A DNA stretch of 10,633 nucleotides from an uncultured Collinsella sp. (GTDB lineage Bacteria > Actinomycetota > Coriobacteriia > Coriobacteriales > Coriobacteriaceae), in contig URVF01000037.1 in NCBI GenBank assembly GCA_900551185.1, positions 1 to 10,633 on the forward strand, given 5' to 3'. The translations under genes and the position numbers were made by a program. The notes under the pieces are model-generated. The model did not search any database and was not told where the DNA came from. It worked only from the letters and a program-made list of their open reading frames with translations. Shown one piece after another: positions 1-4,433 of the stretch (position 1 is its first letter; every line of letters starts with the position of its first letter).

Positions 1-569
1 ACGTGCGCGGTCACGGTGCCGGTGATGCGGGCGTTCTTGCCCAGGATAAGCTTGTCGGCCCAAACCTCGACATTGCCCTCGACGGTGCCATCGATGGTCA
101 CCGTATCGCCCGCAAGCGCTGCCGACTTGGTAGAGCCGCGCAGGGCAACCGTCTCGCCTATCGCATAGAAACAGTTGGCGGTGCTGTCGGCGTTGAGAAC
201 AACGTGCTGGCCAGCGACGGTTATGCTGCCATCAACCGTGGTTTGGGCGATATCAATTGTGCGCGCCGCAAGACGAATGGCGCCGCCCACTGTGCAGTCG
301 CGAATCGAGAGGGTATCGCCCGCGGCGATGATATCGCGGTCGATGGACGTATCGTCCAAGTTGAGGGCCTGACCGGCCCAGTACAGGTCGCCTTCGACGC
401 CGGACGGATTGGCGTCATTGTCGGTCGCAAGTACGTTTCCAGCGGTGTCCGTGCCGGCGAACGACGCCGTGGGAAGTGCGGTGAGCGCGAGCGCGATGAG
501 CGCGAATGCCATAAGCAGGCAGCGACGCATCTTGTGTGACGGCGCCGTCACGGTTTGATTGAAAGCCAT
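1..569 (-). CDS. Secreted bactofilin-like (polymer-forming) beta-helix protein, C-terminus cut off by window start
   Basis: This open frame runs leftwards off the window, leaving 189 codons and no stop. The ATG at 569 has AAAAGGA (576-582) six bases upstream, which favours it over the in-frame ATG at 530. Residues 14-38 look like a signal peptide: MRR, then a hydrophobic stretch ending ALPTASFA, with likely signal peptidase I cleavage after A38. From about residue 52 the chain is short repeated beta-strand units of the kind 'GDTLSI', 'GGAIRLAA', 'DGSITVAG', 'EGNVEVWADKL', typical of right-handed beta-helices in the bactofilin / polymer-forming cytoskeletal family. Classical bactofilins are cytoplasmic, whereas secreted versions are common hypothetical surface or envelope proteins. 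Function beyond a structural or polymerising role is unknown. The gene lies 107 bases downstream of the TRIC-type gene on the same strand, so co-transcription is possible. The family call is from repeat pattern only. Confidence 0.72.
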   Translation of the reverse strand, partial: MAFNQTVTAPSHKMRRCLLMAFALIALALTALPTASFAGTDTAGNVLATDNDANPSGVEGDLYWAGQALNLDDTSIDRDIIAAGDTLSIRDCTVGGAIRLAARTIDIAQTTVDGSITVAGQHVVLNADSTANCFYAIGETVALRGSTKSAALAGDTVTIDGTVEGNVEVWADKLILGKNARITGTVTAH

Positions 570-581
570 GGTTGATCCTTT

Positions 582-608
582 TGTTAGGTGTTCGGCATAT
601 ACCTAACA
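582..608 (-). promoter_or_regulatory. 8-bp perfect inverted repeat next to the ribosome binding site of the bactofilin-like gene
   Basis: TGTTAGGT (582-589) and ACCTAACA (601-608) are exact reverse complements separated by 11 bases. In the transcript the second arm abuts and shares one base with the AAAAGGA ribosome binding site. It could be an operator or an RNA hairpin controlling translation. Arm length and position are seen directly; the role is inferred. Confidence 0.45.
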
Positions 609-676
609 GGGTACCCAACGCGTGGGCGCTCTAAAAGAGCCTCTCGGTTGCATTTCGAAGGGTCGTGCCATGCTGT

Positions 677-1366
677 CTACTTTTTACGGTGCAAGAAGCG
701 CGCGATATCTTCTTCGGTGGGGCTTTTGATATCAAAGCGCAGCGAGAGCCAGCGCAGACCCATGGTCACGACAGCGCATACGACCAGCGCGGCGACATTG
801 CTCATGATGCCGCTCATAACGAGGCACACATAGCTTGTCGATCCGGCGATGGCGGCGATGGCATAAAAGTTAGTACGTTGGAAAATGCCCGGAACCACGC
901 CCATAAAGCCGTCGCGCAACATGCCGCCGCCCACCGCGGTGAAAAAGCCCATCATGATGCACACCGCCGGCGCAAAGCCGTAGACCAGCGCCTTGTCTGC
1001 TCCAGTGGCGGCGTAGATGCCGACCGAGATGATGTCGAGCAGGGGAATGAGTTTTTCGGGTTTGTCGACGATTGCCGGGAAAATATAGATGATGGCTGCC
1101 GTGGCAATGGAAAGCGGGAGTGCCATCGGCTGGTTGAGGATGTAGACGTTGCCCACCTGTAGCGTCATGTCGCGCAAGAGACCGCCGCCCAGACCGCAGA
1201 CTACCGCGAGCGCGACGGCGCCCACCAGGTCGAGCTTGTGCTCGCGCGCAACCAGTACACCCGAGATCGATGCAGCGACAACAGCGAACATCTCGAGCCA
1301 AAACGGAATAGCGACCATGGCATCTGAGGCATGTGAGGTAATGGTTATAGCGGCGACGACGGGCAA
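677..1366 (-). CDS. TRIC / YadS-YicG family membrane protein (UPF0126, glycine-transporter-type domain), TTG start
   Basis: The protein is 229 residues and almost entirely hydrophobic, with about seven membrane segments arranged as two repeats. Each repeat carries the family's GGG-x-LRD signature: GLGGGLLRDMTLQ in the first half and AVGGGMLRDGFMG in the second. Bacterial relatives are annotated as trimeric intracellular cation channels or, for YadS/YicG, as glycine transporter-domain proteins; the substrate here is not known. The frame stays open to 1483, but I place the start at TTG 1366 because AAAGGA (1374-1379) sits seven bases upstream. The ATG at 1318 has no such site, although it would still leave a near-complete domain. 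The C-terminus is basic (FLHRKK), as expected for a cytoplasmic tail. A very long inverted repeat lies 115-181 bases upstream of the start. Confidence 0.88.
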   Translation of the reverse strand: MPVVAAITITSHASDAMVAIPFWLEMFAVVAASISGVLVAREHKLDLVGAVALAVVCGLGGGLLRDMTLQVGNVYILNQPMALPLSIATAAIIYIFPAIVDKPEKLIPLLDIISVGIYAATGADKALVYGFAPAVCIMMGFFTAVGGGMLRDGFMGVVPGIFQRTNFYAIAAIAGSTSYVCLVMSGIMSNVAALVVCAVVTMGLRWLSLRFDIKSPTEEDIARFLHRKK

Positions 1367-1480
1367 GATGGGGTCCTTTGGGTTGTGGGTTTGGACAATG
1401 CCCGTACATAGTACATGGTTGGCGGGCCTGGCGACCCTATTGCTCGGTAAACGGTTGCGACTGGGTGGGGGCGTAGGCAC

Positions 1481-1547
1481 CAAACGTGTACATCAGCCTC
1501 CAAAGATGTCGAAAAATGTCGCTTTTGGAGGGTGATGTACACATTTG
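1481..1547. repeat. 67-bp near-perfect inverted repeat (24-bp arms, 19-base centre)
   Basis: The left arm 1481-1504 and right arm 1524-1547 are reverse complements except at two positions (1485/1543 and one C/C clash inside the CCTCC/GGAGGG block). The core is GTGTACATCA with TGATGTACAC, flanked inwards by CCTCCAAA with TTTGGAGG and outwards by CAAA with TTTG. The central 19 bases hold a short direct repeat, ATGTCGAAAAATGTCG. It lies upstream of the TRIC-type gene and could act as a paired operator, a cruciform, a very stable RNA hairpin or a small transposon-like element. There is no U-run, so it is not an ordinary terminator. Confidence 0.8.
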
Positions 1548-1589
1548 AGATTCAAGTTGGGATCAAAAGCGATGGGGGCGTGGCTGAAT

Positions 1590-1721
1590 AGGAGGGATGT
1601 CCAAATTTTGAGCGGAGCTCAAAATTTATCCGGTCGGCTTACGCCGACCGCGCTGCGCTAAAAACGCGCCACGGGCGCGTTTTCTTTACGCTCCGCGCCC
1701 TGGCGGGTTCGAATCCCTCCT
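1590..1721 (+). repeat. Multi-hairpin element bracketed by a 9-bp closing stem
   Basis: AGGAGGGAT (1590-1598) can pair with ATCCCTCCT (1713-1721), enclosing three local hairpins. Hairpin A has an 11-bp perfect stem AAATTTTGAGC (1603-1613) / GCTCAAAATTT (1617-1627) with loop GGA. Hairpin B has an 8-bp stem CGGTCGGC (1631-1638) / GCCGACCG (1643-1650). Hairpin C is the terminator at 1661-1683. Further pairings compete with these: GGGCGCG (1673-1679) with CGCGCCC (1694-1700), and GCGGAGC (1612-1618) with GCTCCGC (1690-1696). The density of exact pairing suggests a structured RNA or a palindromic repeat element. No known RNA family is recognised, and I see no clear promoter on either strand. Confidence 0.5.
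1660..1687. terminator. Bidirectional intrinsic terminator
   Basis: AAAACGCGCC (1661-1670) and GGCGCGTTTT (1674-1683) form a perfect 10-bp stem with a three-base loop. Rightwards it is followed by TTTTCTTT; leftwards the transcript would read GGCGCGTTTTT. It can therefore stop transcription either way. It probably insulates the TRIC-type gene from read-through of the tRNA genes, which are transcribed leftwards. Confidence 0.72.
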
Positions 1722-1729
1722 CCTCCGCC
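1705..1729 (+). repeat. Inverted 25-base copy of the tRNA-Ser(CGA) 3' end
   Basis: These 25 bases (GGGTTCGAATCC followed by CTCCTCCTCCGCC) match exactly the T-loop, 3' T-stem and 3' acceptor strand of the nearby tRNA-Ser(CGA), which occupies 1795-1819 on the opposite strand. The match ends at G1730, where the tRNA has the A of CCA. Upstream, C1704 breaks the T-stem pairing, and no D-arm or anticodon arm is present, so this is not a complete tRNA. A 12-base tRNA-Ser-like start, GGAGGGATGTCC, occurs at 1591-1602, about 100 bases upstream. Possible readings are a disrupted tRNA-Ser gene, a leftover attachment site of an integrated element, or a repeat-mediated inversion scar. Confidence 0.65.
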
Positions 1730-1750
1730 GTATTTGCTTGTTAGGGACTC

Positions 1751-1782
1751 AAAACAAAAAAGCTCCCATTCCCGGGAGCTTT
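1751..1782 (-). terminator. Intrinsic terminator of tRNA-Ser(CGA)
   Basis: A 9-bp perfect stem, AAAGCTCCC (1759-1767) with GGGAGCTTT (1774-1782) and a six-base loop, lies just past the tRNA 3' end. In the leftward transcript it is followed by a U-rich run ending UUUUUGUUUU. Confidence 0.88.
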
Positions 1783-1793
1783 CTCAACCAAAA

Positions 1794-1884
1794 TGGCGGA
1801 GGAGGAGGGATTCGAACCCTCGTGACCTTATACAGGCCAAACGGTTTTCGAGACCGCCGCATTCAACCACTCTGCCACCCCTCC
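1794..1884 (-). tRNA. tRNA-Ser (anticodon CGA)
   Basis: The 91-base gene folds as a class II tRNA. The acceptor pairs GGAGGGG with CTCCTCC, followed by discriminator G and an encoded CCA. The anticodon stem GCGGT/ACCGT encloses loop CTCGAAA with anticodon CGA, which reads UCG. The long variable arm is built on GGCCT/AGGTC, and the T-arm is GAGGG-TTCGAAT-CCCTC. The long variable arm and G discriminator are serine identity features. It follows tRNA-Ser(GGA) by 48 bases on the same strand, with a terminator between them and another after it. Confidence 0.97.
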
Positions 1885-1893
1885 GCGTGGGGT

Positions 1894-1924
1894 AAAAACA
1901 AAGCAGGCTCGAAGGCCTGCTTTG
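1894..1924 (-). terminator. Intrinsic terminator between the two serine tRNA genes
   Basis: CAAAGCAGGC (1899-1908) and GCCTGCTTTG (1915-1924) form a perfect 10-bp stem with a six-base loop, followed in the leftward transcript by TTTTT (1898-1894). It lies only nine bases past the tRNA-Ser(GGA) 3' end. The downstream tRNA must therefore depend on partial read-through or on a promoter hidden in the 48-base spacer. Confidence 0.85.
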
Positions 1925-1932
1925 GAATTAAC

Positions 1933-2023
1933 TGGCGGAGAGTCAGGGATTTGAACCCTGGAGACGCTTTTGACGCCTACACGATTTCCAATCGTGCTCC
2001 TTCGGCCACTCGGACAACTCTCC
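1933..2023 (-). tRNA. tRNA-Ser (anticodon GGA)
   Basis: This is a 91-base class II tRNA. The acceptor pairs GGAGAGT with ACTCTCC, followed by discriminator G and an encoded CCA. The anticodon stem CACGA/TCGTG holds loop TTGGAAA with anticodon GGA, reading UCC and UCU. It has a long variable arm with GACGC-type pairing and a T-arm CAGGG-TTCAAAT-CCCTG. A strong promoter is found just upstream (2040-2067). Confidence 0.97.
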
Positions 2024-2039
2024 GTTAAATGCGAAAGTT

Positions 2040-2067
2040 AGTATACACGAGGAATCGTAAGGTGCAA
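2040..2067 (-). promoter_or_regulatory. Sigma-70-type promoter of tRNA-Ser(GGA)
   Basis: Read leftwards, a -35 box TTGCAC (2067-2062) and a -10 box TATACT (2045-2040) are 16 bases apart. The start point would fall near 2033, about ten bases before the mature tRNA 5' end, a usual leader length. Confidence 0.8.
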
Positions 2068-2418
2068 GCCGAAAACTTAGCATTTTTTGATCCACAGTGT
2101 CTTGCGCTGTGCCTAAAACGCGCGGCACATGCAGTCTGACCAGCAAAATCATGCTAAGTGAATTGTTCAAAAAAGGGCTTTATAGACCACGATCAAACGA
2201 ATTTAAAATCTTTTTGGCGATCAATTAGACCACTGGTATGCATTTTGTGACCACAGCCTTGTGCCCGTTGACCTGTGGCTTGGCTCAGCTTGTCCCCACG
2301 GCACCGTATCTTGTCCACAGATTCGTCAAGCTTTTGGTCAGCATTTGGTTGGAATGCGCATGAAACGTCGTGCGAGTATGGGCATATGTGGAGGTCATGA
2401 GGTTGTAGCTGCATATTC

Positions 2419-2447
2419 TTGCGGCCTGGGAGGTTGAAAGATATTAT
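2419..2447 (+). promoter_or_regulatory. Promoter of the rpsF-ssb-rpsR-rplI operon
   Basis: A -35 box TTGCGG (2419-2424) and a -10 box TATTAT (2442-2447) are separated by exactly 17 bases. The predicted start is near 2454, giving a 65-base leader before rpsF. Confidence 0.75.
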
Positions 2448-2463
2448 TACCAAGTCTTTTCCT

Positions 2464-2492
2464 GCTTCAGGCGCACCTTCACGACCTGAAGC
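2464..2492 (+). promoter_or_regulatory. rpsF leader hairpin, candidate S6:S18 autoregulatory site
   Basis: GCTTCAGG (2464-2471) and CCTGAAGC (2485-2492) form a perfect 8-bp stem with a 13-base loop. It lies between the predicted start point and the rpsF ribosome binding site. In many bacteria the S6:S18 complex represses its own mRNA by binding a leader structure here. I do not see the CCG element reported for that motif, so this role rests on position only. Confidence 0.42.
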
Positions 2493-2518
2493 CACATTTG
2501 CCCAGAGGAGGTGACAAT

Positions 2519-2812
2519 ATGAAGGCTTATGAACTGCTGTTCTTTGTTGACCCGTCGCTCGACCCCGAGACTCGTCTCGCTGTTATGAAGCGTATCGATA
2601 CCACGATCGCTGAGGGCGCTGGCAAGGTCGACTCCGTTGACGAGTGGGGCAAGCGCAAGCTCGCCTACGAGATCAACGACCTCACCGATGGTGACTACAC
2701 CCTCATCAACTTCCACGCAGATCCTACCCAGATCGCCGAGCTTGATCGCGTCCTGCGCATCACCGACGCTGTGGTCCGCCACATGATCGTCCGTCGCGAC
2801 GACCAGGAGTAA
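2519..2812 (+). CDS. rpsF: 30S ribosomal protein S6
   Basis: This 97-residue protein has the standard S6 pattern: a first strand MKAYELLFFVDPSL, the WGKRKLAYEINDLTDGDYTLINF segment in the middle, and RVLRITDAVVRHMIVRRD near the end. S6 binds 16S rRNA together with S18 in the platform of the small subunit. The ATG at 2519 is preceded by a strong AGAGGAGGTGA ribosome binding site (2504-2514). An in-frame TTG at 2498 would place that site inside the gene and is rejected. It opens the rpsF-ssb-rpsR-rplI operon, and ssb follows after 48 bases. Its own promoter and leader hairpin lie upstream. Confidence 0.97.
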   Translation: MKAYELLFFVDPSLDPETRLAVMKRIDTTIAEGAGKVDSVDEWGKRKLAYEINDLTDGDYTLINFHADPTQIAELDRVLRITDAVVRHMIVRRDDQE

Positions 2813-2860
2813 GACTGTCGTTTTGGACTGGGCTTGTGCCCCAAGAGGAAGTAGTGAGTT

Positions 2861-3313
2861 ATGAGCATCAATCGAGTGAACATCACCGGTAACCTCACCC
2901 GCGATCCCGAGCTGCGCGCCACCGCCGGCGGAACCCAGGTTCTGTCCTTTGGCGTTGCCGTGAACGATCGTCGCCGCAACGCGCAGACTGGCGAGTGGGA
3001 GGACTATCCCAACTTTGTCGACTGCACCATGTTCGGCACCCGCGCCGAGGCCGTGAGCCGTTTCCTGGCAAAGGGAAACAAGGTCGCGATCGAGGGCAAG
3101 CTGCGCTACAGCTCTTGGGAGCGCGACGGCCAGCGCCGGAGCAAGCTTGAGGTCATCGTCGATGAGATCGAGTTTATGAGCTCCCGTGGTGGCCAGGGTG
3201 GCTACGATCAGGGCGGTTACGCCCCCGCAGCTCCCGCGCCCGCAGCACGTCCTGCCGCACCGGTGGCTACGCCGCCCGCGGTCGACGTCTACGATGAGGA
3301 CATCCCGTTCTAA
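2861..3313 (+). CDS. ssb: Single-stranded DNA-binding protein SSB
   Basis: The 150-residue protein starts with an OB-fold (about residues 1-108: MSINRVNITGNLTRDPELR, LSFGVAVNDR, FVDCTMFGTRAEAVSRFLAKGNKVAIEGKL). A flexible Gly/Gln then Pro/Ala-rich linker (about 109-142) follows, ending in the conserved acidic tip DEDIPF that recruits partner proteins to single-stranded DNA. It coats exposed strands during replication, repair and recombination. The location between the S6 and S18 genes is the classical arrangement. AAGAGGAAG at 2843-2851 is the likely ribosome binding site, about nine bases before ATG 2861. Linker and tip are intact and the length is normal. Confidence 0.97.
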   Translation: MSINRVNITGNLTRDPELRATAGGTQVLSFGVAVNDRRRNAQTGEWEDYPNFVDCTMFGTRAEAVSRFLAKGNKVAIEGKLRYSSWERDGQRRSKLEVIVDEIEFMSSRGGQGGYDQGGYAPAAPAPAARPAAPVATPPAVDVYDEDIPF

Positions 3314-3340
3314 GGGTTGTTCACCTATTTTTGAGTGAGA

Positions 3341-3366
3341 GGCGGCTTCGGTTCGCCGAAGTTGCC
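3341..3366 (+). promoter_or_regulatory. Stable hairpin with TTCG loop in the ssb-rpsR spacer
   Basis: Bases 3341-3351 pair with 3356-3366 over 11 base pairs, two of them G-U, closed by a TTCG tetraloop (core CTTCGG-TTCG-CCGAAG). It lies four bases before the rpsR ribosome binding site region and has no U-run, so it is not a terminator. It may protect or separate mRNA segments, or tune rpsR translation. Confidence 0.6.
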
Positions 3367-3385
3367 AAATGAAAGGTATTTTGAC

Positions 3386-3652
3386 ATGGCTAATGATTTT
3401 TCTGCACGTCAGCCGCGTCGTAAGTACTGCCAGTTCTGCAAGGAGAACACTGAGTTCATCGACTATAAGGACACTCAGCTTCTCCGTAAGTACATGACCG
3501 ACCGTGGCAAGATCAAGCCCCGTCGCGTCACTGGCGCTTGCACGCAGCATCAGCATGACATCGCCAACGCCATCAAGCGCGCCCGCGAGATGGCTCTCCT
3601 GCCGTATACCGTCCCCGTGGTTTCCTCTCGTGGCAACCGCGACCGCGGCTAA
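3386..3652 (+). CDS. rpsR: 30S ribosomal protein S18, zinc-binding type
   Basis: This 88-residue protein partners S6 on the 30S platform. It contains the S18 core, [29 protein letters not shown] followed by [21 protein letters not shown]. Cysteines 15 and 18 (CQFC), Cys52 and His55 match the 'C+' form of S18 that is expected to bind zinc; some bacteria also carry a cysteine-free copy elsewhere. I use ATG 3386, with GAAAGG (3371-3376) upstream. The frame extends to a GTG at 3335, but that stretch contains the spacer hairpin and lacks S18 similarity. rplI follows after 15 bases. Confidence 0.96.
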   Translation: MANDFSARQPRRKYCQFCKENTEFIDYKDTQLLRKYMTDRGKIKPRRVTGACTQHQHDIANAIKRAREMALLPYTVPVVSSRGNRDRG

Positions 3653-3667
3653 GAAGGGAGACACATC

Positions 3668-4207
3668 ATGAAGGTTATTCTTCTCGATGAGATCAAGGGC
3701 AAGGGCGGCGAGGGTGACGTCGTAGAGGTCGCTCAGGGTTACGCTGAGAACTTCCTGTTCCCCAAGAAGCTCGCTGTTGCCGCCACCAAGGGCAACCTCA
3801 AGCAGCTTGACGAGCGTCGCAACAACATCGCCAAGCGCGAGGCCGTCCGTCTGGCTACCGCCAACGAGACCAAGGCTGCCTTCGAGGGCAAGACGGTCAC
3901 CGTTGACGTCAAGGTCGGCGACGAGGGCATCCTCTTTGGTTCCGTTACCGCCGCTATGATCGCTGATGCCATCAAGGCTCAGCTCGGTATGGACATCGAC
4001 CGTAAGCGCGTCGAGCTCGGTAAGCCCATCAAGGTTGCCGGTGCCCACACCGTTGCCATCTCGCTGTACCGCGAGATCAAGGCCGAGGTTGTCGTTCTCG
4101 TCGGCGTTACCGCCGAGGAGCTCGCTGCCGAGGCTGAGGTCGAGGAGGCCGCTGAGGTCGCCGAGGCCGAGACCGCCGAGGTCGAGACTGAGGCTGCTGC
4201 CGAGTAG
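3668..4207 (+). CDS. rplI: 50S ribosomal protein L9 with an acidic C-terminal extension
   Basis: The protein is 179 residues against about 148 for a typical L9. Residues 1-50 are the N-terminal rRNA-binding domain with the usual start MKVILLDEIKGKGGEGDVVEVAQGYAENFLFP. A long connecting helix and the C-terminal domain (GSVTAAMIADAIK, DIDRKRVEL, HTVAISLYREIKAEVVVLV) follow. The last 35 or so residues are almost only Glu, Ala and Val, built from repeated GAG/GCC codons, and form an unusual low-complexity tail. The ribosome binding site GAAGGGAG (3654-3661) precedes ATG 3668. It is the last gene of the operon, with a strong terminator 33 bases after the stop. Confidence 0.96.
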   Translation: MKVILLDEIKGKGGEGDVVEVAQGYAENFLFPKKLAVAATKGNLKQLDERRNNIAKREAVRLATANETKAAFEGKTVTVDVKVGDEGILFGSVTAAMIADAIKAQLGMDIDRKRVELGKPIKVAGAHTVAISLYREIKAEVVVLVGVTAEELAAEAEVEEAAEVAEAETAEVETEAAAE

Positions 4208-4239
4208 CATTTGCTGCAACGCAACAATCTTGTTCTAAG

Positions 4240-4280
4240 AAGGGCGCTCTGGGAAACCAGGGTGCCCTTTTGTTTTTTTT
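4240..4280 (+). terminator. Intrinsic terminator of the rpsF-rplI operon
   Basis: A 13-bp stem (4240-4252 with 4257-4269, two G-U pairs) closed by a GAAA tetraloop is followed by TTTTGTTTTTTTT. This is a textbook strong terminator and separates the ribosomal protein operon from dnaB. Confidence 0.93.
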
Positions 4281-4316
4281 GTGCTGAGTGAGTGTCATGG
4301 CGAACGTTGCGCCGAA

Positions 4317-4400
4317 GTCCTATATACAGGACCGTTCATCCGTTTGGTTCGGTGATGATTGGCGGCGCGCGGCGCGTTTTGGGACCATGGCTGATACTAT
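4317..4400 (+). promoter_or_regulatory. dnaB upstream region with two weak promoter candidates
   Basis: TGATACTAT (4392-4400) resembles an extended -10 element 34 bases before the dnaB start but lacks a good -35 box. Further upstream, GTCCT-ATATAC-AGGAC (4317-4332) is a small palindrome containing TATATA, which could be an operator or another -10. A promoter is needed here because a strong terminator precedes this region; which candidate works cannot be decided by eye. Confidence 0.3.
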
Positions 4401-4433
4401 GGATGCTCGCAAGCGATATGAATGAGGATGCTC

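Larger units (their letters stand above)
1367..1793. other. Intergenic region without a protein gene, rich in inverted repeats
   Basis: No convincing coding frame is present in these 427 bases. The left part (1367-1480) is the presumed leader and promoter zone of the TRIC-type gene; it contains GTACATAGTAC (1403-1413) but no promoter I would call. To the right come, in order, the 67-bp inverted repeat, three hairpins, a copy of a tRNA-Ser 3' end and the terminator of tRNA-Ser(CGA), each listed separately. Confidence 0.7.
2024..2518. other. Divergent intergenic region between tRNA-Ser(GGA) and rpsF
   Basis: No believable protein gene is present in these 495 bases; the open frames on either strand resemble nothing known and lack good start sites. 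The region holds the leftward tRNA promoter, DnaA-box-like sequences at 2088-2096, 2290-2298 and 2311-2319, the rightward rpsF promoter, and the rpsF leader hairpin. Bases 2100-2285 show nothing I can assign apart from a small hairpin, CACAG (2093-2097) with CTGTG (2107-2111). Confidence 0.65.

Noticed and set aside
3..539. A 178-codon open frame on the + strand
   Set aside because: It lies opposite the bactofilin-like gene, which has a signal peptide, a repeat pattern and a ribosome binding site; the + frame has none of these.
1591..1730. A functional tRNA-Ser on the + strand
   Set aside because: A tRNA-like start and a 3' end exist, but they are about 100 bases apart with hairpins between, no anticodon arm is present, and the T-stem has a mismatch. 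It is too short for a group I intron.
1705..1819. CRISPR-like or direct repeat array
   Set aside because: There are only two copies, in inverted orientation, and one of them belongs to a tRNA gene.
1738..2028. A 96-codon open frame across the tRNA genes
   Set aside because: It reads through both tRNAs and their terminators in antisense; such frames across tRNA genes are a known source of false small proteins.
2088..2319. Chromosome replication origin
   Set aside because: Only two or three imperfect DnaA-box-like sequences, no AT-rich unwinding region and no dnaA gene in the window.
2447..4219. A 590-codon open frame on the - strand across rpsF-rplI
   Set aside because: It is the mirror of four well-recognised genes; long antisense frames are common in GC-rich DNA with this codon bias. 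The same applies to long - frames opposite purA and purD (5925-7139, 7408-9321).
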